The position numbers were made by a program, and so were the translations under genes. A stretch of DNA of 64,000 bases, taken from Gnetum montanum. Lineage: Eukaryota; Streptophyta; Gnetopsida; Gnetales; Gnetaceae. The stretch covers positions 95,423 to 159,422 of the forward strand of contig MNCI01006877.1 of NCBI GenBank assembly GCA_015680685.1, written 5' to 3'. A model generated the notes under the pieces. It searched no databases, was not told the DNA's origin, and saw only the letters and a program-made list of their open reading frames with translations. Shown here piece by piece: positions 35,002 to 46,690 of this stretch; the first letter of the stretch is position 1; each line of letters starts with the position of its first letter.

Positions 35002-36553
35002 AAGACATAATCAAGTTCTTGTAGGATAGGTGTTTCTATGAGCATTTTCTTCCATAGTTGAAATGTTTCTTCACATCCCTTAGTCCATTCGAATGCTACA
35101 TTCTTGTTAATGAGTTTCACCAATAGTTTTATAATTATTAAGAAATTTTCAATGAAGCATCTATAATAATCAGTATCCCAAGGAATGACCTCACATATTT
35201 GATTGTTTAAGGTTGTTAAGTGATTATTTGGATTATCCTTATCTTTTTAGGATCCACCTCAATGCATTTTTTGAGATCTAATGTTCTAGGACAATGTCCT
35301 CCTATACCATCAAGTGGATCTTTTGCTAGTTGAGCTTTAGGTTAGTTTGCATACACTACTTCAATACTTCCTCAAGATGATCTAGTGCTTGCTGGAAATT
35401 GGCATCATAGGTGTAGAAGTAATCTATAAAAACTTCCACACCACTACTAATTTACTATTGAAAAATGCTAAGGACAATGCATTAGAAAGTTGCAAGAGCT
35501 ACATAGACCAAAAGACATCATGCTATACATAGAAGTCCTTAAGGACTTGTAAATGTTGTTTTAGCCTAGTCTTCTAGAGAAATATCAATTTGGTTATAGC
35601 TAGTATACCTATCTACAAAATGATAATACTTAGGCGTTGCAATGGTTTCCAACACATGATTCACAAATGGTAGGGACAAATGTTGTTTGAAAGTAGCTAT
35701 GTTCAATAATTTGAAATCCATGCAGGCGATCCATTTCTATCCTTTCTTTGGTACAATGATTAGTGGGCTTACCCACTCACTATCCACCACAATATAGAGG
35801 AATCTAGCTTTTAGGAGATTTTCTACCTCTTTTTTAATAACTTGCTTTAATTTTGGATTCAACCTCCTTCTTGGCTATCTTTAGGCCTTGATAGTAGAGT
35901 TTGTATAGATTCAATGTTGGCATATATGTAGATATATTCCTATTATTTTATCATATGACAAAGAAAATACTATTGGTCATTTGTTAACTACTTTCAACAA
36001 CTTCTCTTTTATTTTATTATTGAGATAGAAATTTATAATTAATAGTTTTCTATTATTTAAAAACACATATTCTAAGGATTCCAAGAATTCTTTTAGTTCT
36101 AAGGACCCTAGTTCAAAGGTTTCTATAAATTTCAAATCTCCCCAGTTGGCCTCTAACTCTTTTCTACTCTTTGAGTCTAAGAGTTGGTATCTAACATACT
36201 CCATTTCATCCACCCTATCTATCTATACACTTATCAAGATCTTTTCTAGTCCCATACACATTGTAGAACTATAGCTATGGTCTATGATTAATCACTAGAT
36301 GGATTCTTATAGAATTTTTGAACAATTATGAATTTGACACATATTTTGCCTGTTAAAATGGTTGTGTTTCTAACAGTCCATATCTTCTCTATGTAATTTC
36401 CTCTTATGTCACTATAAGCAATGCATGGAACTCTCTTCTTTTCTATCTTTCTAAATTTATTTTCCTTAGAAATCTCTAAGGAGAGATCTTTGATTCCTAA
36501 ATTGGCATCAATTATGCTAAGACAAATTGTTAAGTGATGAGTCATGTTTTGCA
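35002..36553 (-). pseudogene. Element E, right part: protease end, linker and RT
   Basis: Minus-strand reading: protease C-terminus at about 36300-36550 (IDANLGIKDLSLEISKEN and KKRVPCI, as in B), a pre-RT linker with a 78-residue open frame at 35977-36213 (YQLLDSKS, LEANWGDLKFIETFELGSLE), then RT: SEWVSPLIIVPKKG (near 35750-35790), MDFKLLNIATFKQHL, FVNHVLETIA, and a FIDYF segment where Athila RTs have FMDDF. The RT is followed by IETPILQ and the first residues of RNase H, cut at 35002 by the element C insertion. The 5' side (gag, LTR) is missing, cut by element D. Confidence 0.8.
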
Positions 36554-37136
36554 TGACTCCAATATTGGATATTGGAGTCATGATATCAGGTATCAGATAT
36601 CAAGGCAGAACCTCCAATGTTAGGGATCTTATATCACCTTTTTTGTCCATGCCTATACATATCACACTTGGGTGCATAATTAGGACATAGAGGAAATAGA
36701 AAAGATAGAATTAGATTCATAGATTTTTTTTGTTTTTAATTTCAAGCTTTGTTAGTTTCCAGTACATGCCCACAATGTGATATTAAGTGATTATACAACA
36801 TCCTTATTCAAGTGTGTCGTACTTGGACACACTACATGTCTAGCAATAAAGAATGAGATTACTTCCATAATTGTAGCATCCACTTATTTTTATTATGACT
36901 TTTAATTGTTTACTATTTTCATTAGTTAATGTTTCAATTTATTGCTCTTTATTATTCTTGTCATTAAGCAAAATGAGTATGACTAATCACAAGTGCTTAA
37001 GTGTAATTACTTGATAACTTAGTAGTGTTATCGTTTGGTACACCCAATGATATAACCTTGGTAATCCCAGTAGTAGTTAAACAAAGTCCAAAGCATGCAT
37101 GGATAGTTAGGGATGGATACTCATCACACGTAGGCT

Positions 37137-37205
<69 letters not shown>

Positions 37206-37338
37206 NAAAGATAACAAACTATGATCAAGTCATAATGATTTAGATGCACAACTAGTCCCATCCACAAACTTTAACTAGATCATGCGTAAACAATTATGAT
37301 TCATATGGTTTCACATAGGGATATCTTGTCGCTCGTCA
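36554..37338 (+). repeat. 5' LTR of element D
   Basis: The start is uncertain: either TGACTCCAATATTGG (36554) or TGATATCAGG (36581). It ends GCTCGTCA before the primer-binding site. It shares GCCCACA(A/G)TGTGATATTAAGTGATT-like, CAATAAAGA and TAGTAGTGTTATCGTTTGGTAC-like stretches with element A LTRs. The first 50 bases are a cluster of ATATTGG and GATATC variants, including a near-palindrome at 36555-36579. It is interrupted by a 67-T run. Confidence 0.65.
37139..37206. repeat. 67-T homopolymer followed by N
   Basis: Uninterrupted T from 37139 to 37205 and an N at 37206, inside the element D LTR. Either a poly(A) tail of a minus-strand retroinsertion whose body is lost, or an assembly/sequencing artefact at an unresolved join. 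Confidence 0.95.
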
Positions 37339-37339
37339 T

Positions 37340-37357
37340 TGGCATCGTTGCCAAGGA
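37340..37357 (+). other. Primer-binding site of element D
   Basis: TGGCATCGTTGCCAAGGA, one base after the LTR. Best preserved of the three Athila-type sites here: it differs from the TGGCGCCGTTGCC tRNA-Asp pattern by one CpG transition in the core. It anchors the lineage call for A, B and D. Confidence 0.8.
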
Positions 37358-37363
37358 TGATGC

Positions 37364-39480
37364 TTGTTATCTAGATTAGTTATATTATACATGATCATCG
37401 TAAACACATTAATGATATATCTTTCAAAAAATATTAAATCATACACATCATTAACTAAAAAAATAACTCTTTCACAAGAAATAATGCATTATATGGTGAA
37501 AAAATTCATTGGAGAACTAACAAGATATATGTTGAAGAAAGTTGGAGTGATCAACATTATGCACGGGTTTCATATGTTCATGACCGCCCTGATGATAGTC
37601 AAAGATTACATTCACCTAAGGTAGATAACCCTAGAGGAGATGAAGTAAGTCCTAGACCAAGGGAGGCCTCAAGACCTAGGACCTCCTCAAAACCTAGAAG
37701 AGATAAATCAAGGACCTAGGAAACACCATAAAAGCCATGGTAATCCTCCCAGTTCCTCATCTTCCTCTTTCTCTTCAATGTCTAGTTTTGATGAAGATGA
37801 ACGTAGATATAGAGATGAAACTCCACTATGAGGTCAAAATAAAAATAGGAATCAAACCCACAAAAAATATCAAAGACATCAAAGTGAACGTAGACAAAAT
37901 TGTCACAATCAAACGAATTGAAATAGATATTTTCATCACAACATGTCTAATAATGATGAACCCTTGTTGGCCACTAAGATCCTAATGCAGATCATAGAGG
38001 TAGGTAAGATACCTCACAGGCATCACAAGGAAAGTTACCTACCCATGCTTAATATGAATAATATTCCTAAATTTGTAGGAGGCTATGATTCAGATCCACA
38101 ACATCATTTACAAGTATACCATGATACCTATGCCTTATACAACATTGAAAGTGGATGGCAAAAACTTAAGCTCTTTTCTAGGACACTAACCAATAGAGCC
38201 AAACTGTGGTATAGATTGTTGAAACCAAATTCAATCCCATGGTGATCCATAATGCTAGAACTCTTCAATAAGAAATACCAAACCTATGCAAGGGTGTCCA
38301 ACCTGAGGAGATAGATCCAAGGATGGAAATAAGAAGAACGTGATGGACAGGACCTTAGATAGATATTATTATTTACTAAATATATGCCTAGGACATGGTT
38401 TCTCTAAGGAAGAGCAACTTTTCCAGATCACAAATGGGCTTCATAAGGAAACAAGGAAGACCCTTGAGATGTATGCTCAAGGTCAATTATATGAACTAGG
38501 AATCCATCAAATCCAAGAGCTAATCCAACATGTGGCGAAAGAAGGAGAGCTATGCAAATGGGAAAATGTTGAGAAATATCACTAGGATCAAACTCTTCAA
38601 AAGAAGAAGCTCCATATCTAAGGTAAGGAGAAAGAGGTTGCTCTCAATAAGATGATTCTACAACGAACCTTGTCAATACAAAAGTTTATTGACGAGCTTG
38701 AAGAAAAGTTTGATAAGATGTCAGAGTGGATAAATGAGAAAGTTACAACTTTTGTAGAAGTTGTAGAGGAGAAGGTAATGAAAAATGAACCAAGTGATCA
38801 CAATAAATGAATGAAGAAGAACTAAGAAATAGCTAGGAGCACTTATCGATAAATAGGAAAAATGACTGAAGAAAGCAAGGCTATAAACTCAATCATAAAT
38901 GAAGATGAAAAATGTGACATCTGCATATATGATCACCTAAAGGTCCATTGCCCAATCATGTCACATTTACATGAGTATTGGACTTTTGCATTAAATCCCA
39001 AGTTCATATAGAAGCACATGCCCAAGAAATTATCTTCTTCACAAGGTGATTATAGACAGTCCTACAACCACTCATACTATCCTAGGGGGACTTATTACTA
39101 ACCTCAACACTATCATCAACCATAGTGGTGAAACCCACAGTCATGGGGGAGGCCATTACAAAAATAGCCTTACTTTTACTACTAGCCAAACCCATACAGT
39201 TATTATGTTCAACAACCTATTTCTCCAACTAGTTCTACGTCCTCTTCTTCAAATTGCGACTATCACTCTCCCAAGTATCATTAACCTGTGAAATCCCCTA
39301 AAGGATCACCACCTCACACCTCTTACCCTCCATCCTATCCTCAATATTCTCATGCTCCACCCCATCACATGCCACTACCAACAACACAAGAAGGTTCAAC
39401 ACCACAACATCACCAAATGAAAGCCACTTTTGTTGTGAATGTGCATGGACATGCTAATGCTAGTAGATTTTCATCATAAT
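37364..39480 (+). pseudogene. gag of element D
   Basis: Athila-like gag in several open pieces: 37943-38245 (IPKFVGGYDSDPQHHLQVYHD, NIESGWQKLKLFSRTL, AKLWYRLLKP), 38340-38585 (LDRYYYLLNICLGHGFS, TRKTLEMYAQGQ, IQELIQHVAKEGEL), then a coiled segment and, at about 38911-38960, the Cys/His motif CDICIYDHLKVHC. A His/Pro/Gln-rich tail continues to about 39480. The same order is seen in A and B. Few stops in the core make this the best-preserved gag in the window. Confidence 0.8.
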
Positions 39481-39589
39481 CTTGGAAACATCCTTTCTTT
39501 GGGATAGCTCCCATGTGTAAGTGCAACACTCATGGATCTACCACATCATCCAAACTAGCACAATGACAATCTAATGTAACATCTTCCCT

Positions 39590-39960
39590 TTCACAACTAA
39601 TGTCCTCTGATCCTACGCAAGGGTCATCATCCATTGTTACTTCAACACCTAACAAAAGCAATGAATCTAGCATTGTGGGGAGACAAAAAAATCCATGCAT
39701 AGCTAATCATGATCAAGGATGTAATCATGGGCTAGACATCTACAACGTTGACACAACTCATACTCTAACCCACTGTACAATTAACAACCAAGTGTGTGAA
39801 AAATAGCTCATCTACATAGCTGCCACTAAACCAAGAGACACCCAGTGGCTTGGAAATGAAAGGTTAACACTATTTCACAAATGCATGGAGCCTACCTATC
39901 CACTTGTTAATTCTTTTCATGATCAAATACTTAGTCATGGGGGAGGCACCCCATCCTAAC
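39590..39960 (+). pseudogene. Protease-RT linker scrap of element D
   Basis: A 68-residue open frame at 39600-39806 contains PCIANHDQGCNH, equivalent to the end of protease in B. It is followed by an AATKPRDTQWL segment like B's linker, then by the post-pol CTTAGTCATGGGGGAGG motif (about 39931-39947). All RT, RNase H and integrase sequence is missing between linker and motif. Confidence 0.6.
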
Positions 39961-41314
39961 ATTCATAATTAATAAGTGATTTTCATCTCTTTTTTTTACA
40001 ATTTTTTATCATTTTCTTATTTCTTGATACAAAATTTTCCTATCCTTTTCAACTTTTTCCACATTTTCTTTTCATTCCCTTTGTCAGTAATCTCACTTGT
40101 GAATAAAATGATCATTAGCCCATTAAGGTGAGATTTTCTCTATGTTGTCAAGTCATAAGGGACTATTTATTTGGATAGTGAGACTACATCATCCATCCAT
40201 CCATTCCATTAATAAGAGGTTCTTGCTATGGTCATCGTGATATTCTTTTTTTCATCATTAAACTAAAAATAAATTTATAATCATTATGCCTAGAAAAAAA
40301 GCTGAAGAACCAAGGGGGAATGTGAAGGGTGTGACATCAAGGGGGTTTGTGGATTCTCTTTGCCCACTTATGTATGTTCTATCATGTTTTTAAGGTTGTA
40401 ATTATATCCTTATAGATCTAACGAAAAATGGGTGTAAGAGTAAAATAAAAGGACATTGAATAAATTTCTAAGGGTCCCACTAGAAAGTGTTACCCATGCT
40501 TGAAGGTTGGTAGCTTCTCAGACTTCCATAAAAAAAAGGAAAAAATAAAAAAAAAGTGCCATGAATAAACTCCTTGGAGAAAACACCAAGTGATGCTACT
40601 CCTTACAACTATGGTAGTCTTATCATTGTCAAACGAAGTGATAAAACAATGTGATATCAATAGAATGTGGTTTTGACTTTGTTTGAATCTTGGAAAAAAG
40701 GGCTAATGATTACTTAACCATTACTAACACACAAGGATTCATTATGCCTATGGTAAGGCACCTCACATCCCAATTCCTACAATCCTTTCTACAGTCCATC
40801 TCATCTCACTGTCTGTATGATCCTAACTTATGGTTTTGTGTAACATAGAGATATTTTCTCAAATTGGTGGTTTTAACATGTGTGTTTTGTTTGAAAAGCA
40901 TGCATTGCATTCAAACCCTTTGGTACCTACAGACATTTTTAGGTGTCGTTATACAAGGGCATTAAGGGCTAAATCCTACTTTGGGGAGGATCTACTTATA
41001 TAACTATTGTGACTTTACTTGTTTAACACAACCACATCATCTTAAACCTTCAAAGTGCATAAATGATAAACTCAAAACCTTCCATTATCATATAACCAAT
41101 CCATTCTGCATCATAAATCTAATACCCCTTTTATTGCATCTTCCAAATCTTTTCATGCCTATGATATTGTCTTCTAACACATACTAGTGCCTACATATAA
41201 ATTCCTAGTTATCCCAGAACTTTGGAGTTGACCTAAAACCCTTCCACCAATCACAAAGATTTATTTTCCATGTTGAATGCCCTCATAATATGAAAATTAA
41301 ATCACACTAATATT

Positions 41315-41381
41315 GACTACCAAATATCGGGTTAGCCTCAACATTGGATACCTGATATTGGGTCCATAAAAATTATAAATA
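41315..41381 (+). promoter_or_regulatory. U3-like block with TATA box upstream of D ORF3
   Basis: AATATCGGGTTAGCC and GATACCTGATATTGGG (41347-41362) resemble the ATATTGG/GATATC cluster at the start of D's LTR (36555-36605). TATAAATA at 41374-41381 is 559 bases before the ORF3 ATG. Resemblance to the LTR is weaker than in A and B. Confidence 0.35.
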
Positions 41382-41631
41382 GGACCCCTGCAGTGTTTCA
41401 AAATCCATTCTCATCATTTGCAACTAGGGGAGTTTTGCATTTTTCTCTCTCAACTTAGATCTCTACGCAACCAACTTCCAACCATAATATCTTGCTTCAT
41501 ACCACTCTTATTTTCATGGTTTTTGAACCTAGTTGAACCCAAATTGTTTAATTTAGTTGGGGAAGGGTGCTTGTATGGAAAACTTGCACAAATTTTTCAA
41601 AATTTGCTAACACCAGGAAGGTATTATAAGG

Positions 41632-41932
41632 GTAAGAATGTTAAAAACCTTAAATATATTAATAAAAAATTAATCATATGAATGCCAAACCCTTTAATTT
41701 TCTCACTTGAGAAGCATAACCATCATTATAAGTCATACATATGAAAAAAAAAGTCAATTGTAAAGGATCATAAAAGAAGTTAATACTTTTTGACCATTTT
41801 TCTAGAAATTTTTCTAACTATGCAATTATATGAGCTAAAGAACTTAATGGAACTAAGATCATGAGTAGGGTATGAACTTGTTAATGATAAATAACAATAC
41901 CTTAGTAACATCAAATCCTTGATTGCTTATAG
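41632..41932 (+). other. Candidate leader intron before D ORF3
   Basis: Donor-like AAGG/GTAAGA at 41632 in the same sequence context as in A (GGTATTATAAGRGTAAG). Acceptor-like GATTGCTTATAG ends at 41932 just before ATG. Length 301 bases. Confidence 0.4.
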
Positions 41933-42860
41933 ATGGCCCCAAAAAGAGAAGAACAAGAAGGACCTTTGCAAAGTGTAAGTAAATTCCCAAGAGGTAGTAG
42001 AGGTCAACTAGGAGAACAAGGCCCACCAACTAAACATAATGAATAGGATGCCCAATTGCTTAGCATTCATCAAGAGGCCCCTACTATAGGGCAGTTGATC
42101 CAAGGAGAGGCTACAAAACCATAGGCTCTAGTGCAAGGACAACACCTCATGTTGTCCCAGGAATGCCTCAAAGCCATCCAAGAGAAATCCATGTTGACCA
42201 TGGTTATTGTGGAAATGAGCTTTGGGCCATTTATGGTAGTTAACCTTGAGGAAGTTACAACTCAACTTCAAGCATCACCTCTATGACATATTCTCTCTAA
42301 AAGTGGAGAATGATACCTCAGTGAGATATACTAGTTTTGGCATAACAAGGAAGATGGTACCATAGTCAACATTAAAGGAGTCACTATTTCTTTTTTAGTT
42401 AAAGTAATTGTAGAGGCTCTGAATCCACCAAATGTGGAAGCCAAGTTAGCACATCTATACACACCAAGATTAAAAAAACAAGGGTGAGTTAAAGCTACTT
42501 TCAAAATAATATTCCCTTAATTTTTTTAAAAGGTTCTTTATAATTTAATCATTAGACTTATTCCTTATCCAATAATCAAGTACAAGGTCTTGGTTAAACT
42601 TAAGATAAGTATATTACAAATACAAAAAAAAAATCAATTTTACTCATGAAATATTAGAGGTGGCAAGTATGATGAAGAAAATATCTACATGCATAAATTC
42701 TAGAGTATCCATGAAAATACTATTGAGATTAAAAGATGAGCTAATAATATCAATCCATATTGAGATTAAAATATGAGCTAATAATATTAAAAAAATCTAA
42801 GTACATTAGATCAATGAAGAGAGAATCTTAAAAAACAAAAAACCAACAATTGTGGGCATG
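41933..42860 (+). pseudogene. ORF3 of element D, N-terminal part
   Basis: The start ATGGCCCC follows the acceptor-like site. Coding similarity to ORF3 of A and B is seen through an ECLKAIQEKS-like segment, a LNFEPF-like segment and an IKGVTISF segment (about 42380). It then decays into AT-rich sequence with a last LRLKDELI-like trace near 42730. The coiled-coil half is missing. A 30-base unit (TATTGAGATTAAAAKATGAG) is duplicated at about 42721-42790. Confidence 0.5.
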
Positions 42861-43139
42861 CCTTTTTAAGTTTTCATCTTTATAACCAATCTTTAAAAAA
42901 CCTCCCATTTGGGATAGGAAAAGAATTAATACTTGCTCTTTTTTAGAAGTACCCTTATGGGTTTTCACTTCTTACTAAATTGTTTCTCAAAAAGAGAAGG
43001 AGAAAACTCTCTATAAATATAAAAGAACACATCAATCAAAAATAATAAATAAATAGCAACAAAAGTTGAAAGCTTCTTATCTTTAAGCCTTCAAAACTAA
43101 AAGAAATTAATACTACTAAAATAAATTAATTGTTTAGAT
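42861..43139. other. AT-rich junction between element D and LINE relic
   Basis: No coding or repeat recognised. If the LINE is a 3' end, its tail should lie here, but no T-run marking a minus-strand poly(A) tail is seen. Confidence 0.35.
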
Positions 43140-43863
43140 TTCACTAACAGCATTTTTGCTTGAAATTGTAGTTAAAAAGTGACATCTTTAAGAATATGAT
43201 ATTTGAATCTTGAAGAGAGGTCATAGTTATGTTCTTATTGCTAGAAAATAATTTCACATCAAAGATTCTAAATATAGGAAAGAACAAGTAGTCAAAGACA
43301 CTTCCAAGTACAAAGAAAGGAAATAGACAAAACAAATTGATCACCAATAATGATTTCATTGATATTAAGTTAAAAATTGTTACAAATTCTATATGTTCAT
43401 TTCTAGGGATGTTGTGCAATGAGACACTTAAAACATGAGAAAAACAGTCTTCACTTCCACAAAGAGGACATTGAGGAGAAACAATTCTCATATGTTTAAG
43501 ATGAGTGTTGATAGGAAGACCTTAATGAATAAGATATCATAAAAATTATGAATTTTTGGAAAGATAAACCAAATATCTTTTATTTTCATCATCCAAAAGT
43601 TTGGTAGTAATTGCATATTCCAGGCCTTATTGAATTTGTTACAAATAAAATAATTCTTTATAATAATCTCATATGCATCTTTGGAGTTGAAAGAAAAAAG
43701 AGATCTACCATTCTTTCAAAAAATATCCAAAAAAACCTAATGCAAATTATTGTTAACTTTAAATAAATTCTCAAGATCAAAAATTAATTTTTCAAAATCC
43801 TTTTTCCTCTCTCTATTTAAACCATAGAAGCTAGAAGCTTCCTTTCATGTAATTCATCTATCA
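43140..43863 (-). pseudogene. LINE relic, zinc-binding (zf-RVT-like) C-terminus
   Basis: Minus-strand translation gives FNSKDAYEIIIKN, then KIKDIWFIFPKIHNFYDILFIK, then GLPINTHLKHMRIVSPQCPLCGSEDCFSHVL split here over adjoining frames. The spacing W..P....F..(12-15)..T...L......CPLCG..(5)..H is the pattern of the zinc-binding region at the C-terminus of plant L1-type LINE ORF2 (PF13966-type). A 115-residue open frame at 43144-43491 covers the Cys/His part. The upstream RT part lies at 56663 onward, across element B. Confidence 0.65.
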
Positions 43864-44727
43864 TGTTAATGAATCATTGATTGGTTGCATCAACTAGGCC
43901 CCATCGACTAGGCCTCGTTGACTAGGCCCTACCGACATATGATTTGATGCATTGACATGGCTTCGTCAATGTAGTGTCTATTTTTTCCTATAAATATGTG
44001 CTCACCCACCATGTTTATGGTATTTCTTTATCATAGTATGACAGAGCTCTTACAATTTTTCTTCCCTTTCCCAAGTGCCTGTAGTAGGAGTCATTAAGTG
44101 TATGGATTTTTATTTGAGCATTGCTGTACCTGAGCACAGTAGTGTGTGCAGCAATAAAGACGAGCTTTCTGATAAATGTTGCAGCACTTCAACTCGATTA
44201 AATATTTTCTTCATGCATTTAATGTTTTCAGCAATTTTATTTAATGCTTTAAGTAATTAAGCTAAATTATGTACCAATTAATTAAGCACATAAGTACAAT
44301 AGTTTCGAGCATGCACATGATGCTTGGTAATCCTAGTAACACTTAACATTTGGTAACCTAGTAGCATTATACATTTTTAGGACGTGTAAAGAAAGTGGGA
44401 TCGAATGCTTATGTTAAGATTAGTTAGACATTGGTTAGTTAGTTGGAATAAATTAGCAATTAAATTACTTCATTCCTTTCATCCTTTATTTTAAGCACCC
44501 AAAACATAAAAAATAAAAAATAAAAAAAATCATATGCCTTGATAACACGTAACCATACCTTTGCATATCACAAGTGTAATTGGAAAGACAATGAATGACT
44601 GTTAGGGAAAGTTCACTTCTTAGAGGCTAGTGTACTAGAAGACAAACAATCCATAGAATTCGACCAAATTGCATGTAAACACTTAGTGATTCATATGGTT
44701 GAGTGTAGGAGTATTCGTTGCTTATCA
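43864..44727 (+). repeat. 5' LTR of element B
   Basis: Begins TGTTAATGAATC, ends GTTGCTTATCA, and pairs with 55826-56662. U3 holds three direct copies of a 14-base unit (RACTAGGCCYC type) at about 43886-43930. TATAAATA at 43989-43996, AATAAA at 44153-44158. The two LTRs differ by many transitions and small indels, so the insertion is old. A 61-residue open frame at 44075-44260 is LTR sequence. Confidence 0.9.
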
Positions 44728-44728
44728 T

Positions 44729-44746
44729 TGGCACTATTGATGAGGA
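44729..44746 (+). other. Primer-binding site of element B
   Basis: TGGCACTATTGATGAGGA one base after the LTR, a decayed form of the tRNA-Asp-type site seen better in element D. Confidence 0.65.
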
Positions 44747-44779
44747 CCCTTTTTATTTGAAACATGTGCTATCTAGGCA

Positions 44780-46690
44780 TAATAAAAATCATTAACATCA
44801 TTGGAAAAACCCTAAGGTCAAAATAATTCTCAAAATAAATATAATAATTTAAGCACACTAATATCCTATTCTAATTGCAAAATTTCTTCTTCTCATAGGC
44901 ATGATGATACTAAACCACTAGTTTCTCAAGAATGCAGGGTGGTATATAATCATCTAGATGAGTATGTGCCTAACTTCATCTTCATCTTACATCAGGATGA
45001 ACAACTGCAGTGGCAAGATATGGAGGGAAACATTATAATGCCTCTTTATCAATCTATGCCTTGATGTTGCTCCAAACTCTTAGGAGGTTAGTCATCCAAG
45101 ATCTTTAAGAAGAGTATGTTGTGCATGACCATGACTATGGGGGCTACCATCCCATTGAAACATAATGCAAGAGAGACTGACACTAGGAGAAGCACCATGA
45201 AGCTATGAAGGAGAAACAGTTTACCAATCCCTTGTTCTTGCTTAACCAAAATGAAAATGAGAATCCTCCCTCTTGGGATTCTCAACATGAAGATTCTCCA
45301 TCCATTAATATTGGTGATGGGGTCTTGAACTTGAATCTATAGTCCACTATTAACAATATGCGTTCAAGCAAAAGTGGGAGTCAAAGTAGGGGCTTGGGCA
45401 AGCATCACGATAACAAGAAAGCTGAAAAAAATTATCATGACAAGTGTAGAGGTGGTAGTATATACCATGATGGTGGTAGTCCTCATCCCTCTTCATCTGC
45501 ATCTACATCTTCTTCTTCTAGTTCTAATGGATGCCACAAAATGAACAACCATGATGAAGGTGAATAGCAGGACAATAATGATTGTCAAGCCTACCATGAA
45601 TGAAGGGGTAGCAGAGAACATCCTAGGAATCATCAAAATAATGATGATGATGAGCCTTTTCTGACAACTTACAACATGCTAAATATTACAAAGGTAGTAA
45701 AAATTCTAACTAGGCATGTGAAAGATAGTCGGATCAAGTGACTTGACATGAACAATATCCCTAGAATTGAGGGGGGATATAACTATGATCCACAAATACA
45801 TCTTCAAGTCTTTCACAATGCCTATGCCTTACAGAATATTGAAAATGATTGCTAGAAATTAAAACTATTTCCTAGGACACTCATTAAGAAAGTAGAATGC
45901 TGGTATTAGTTTTTAGAGCTGGAATCCATCCATAGGTAGAGTACAATGCTTAAGTTGTTCAATGATAAATATCATACATACTCCCAATTTTCTAATCTAA
46001 GAAGGTAGATCTAAGGATGGAAGCAAGGAACACATGAATCCTTGGACACTGCCATGGGTAGATACTATTCTCTAATACATCGATGCCCTAGACATGGTTA
46101 TTCTTAGTGGAAACAACTTCGTCATATCATAGATGGACTCAGATCAGAAACAAGAAAAACTTTTAGGGTCTATGCCCAAGGTAGACTATCAGAACTTAGA
46201 GCCCATCAAATCCAAAGGTTGATAGAGCAAGTAGCAAAAGAAGAAGGAGAGCTAAGAAAATGAGAAAGTGCTAAGGAATATAACAATGATTCTTCCATTA
46301 GAAAAAGGGAGGTTCAATTTTGCGACAATGAGGAGGAGTCATCACTTAATGATGTGGTGTTGCAAAAAACCTTGCCAATCCAAAAATCTATTTCTGATAT
46401 GTTAGCCAAGGTTGATAAATTATTAGACTTTTTGGATGAAAAATTCCAAGTTGCTATGAAAAGTGTAGAAGAATTGAAAGAACAAAGTAGTGATCATGAC
46501 CATAGGAGGCGGAAAGAAGTTGAACATGTTTGCTAAAGAGGTAAGGGAAAAGTTTTTGTAGTAGAAGAGGTTATGGAGTCAAAATTAGATGACAATGGTG
46601 GGTGTGATATCTACTAATACAAACATCCTCAAGGATGTTACCCTGTTATGTCACACTTGTAGGAGTCTAGGATGTACATGCCAAATCCTA
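44780..46690 (+). pseudogene. gag of element B
   Basis: Athila-like gag with a Ser-rich stretch at 45480-45540, then core segments MNNIPRIEGGYNYDPQIHLQ (near 45740-45800), ALQNIENDC, LKLFPRTL, FNDKYHTYS, MGRYYSLIHRCPRHGYS and RVYAQGRLSELRAHQIQ. A coiled segment follows (open frame 46354-46536), then a Cys/His motif GGCDIY-x-YKHPQGCYPVMSHL at about 46598-46655, whose second Cys is now Tyr. The order matches A and D. Many stops, mostly TAG and TGA. Confidence 0.8.

Larger units (their letters stand above)
39960..41932 (+). other. Post-pol spacer of element D
   Basis: Collinear with the spacers of A and B: CATCCATCCATCC (near 40190-40203), TACAAGGGCATTAAGGGCT (near 40951-40970), CTACTTTGGGGAGGATCTAC (near 40977-40996), LTR-like block with TATAAATA (41374-41381), donor-like AAGGGTAAGA (41632) and acceptor-like CTTATAG (41932). 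Open frames at 40981-41187 and 41418-41681 show no homology and lie in the spacer. Confidence 0.6.
36554..42860 (+). mobile_element. Element D (Athila-like, pol-deleted, 3' end lost)
   Basis: Plus-strand element with 5' LTR, well-kept tRNA-Asp-type primer-binding site, gag, a small piece of the protease-RT linker, spacer and the N-terminal part of ORF3. RT, RNase H and integrase are absent and no 3' LTR is seen before the LINE relic. The LTR is of the element A family. Confidence 0.7.
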
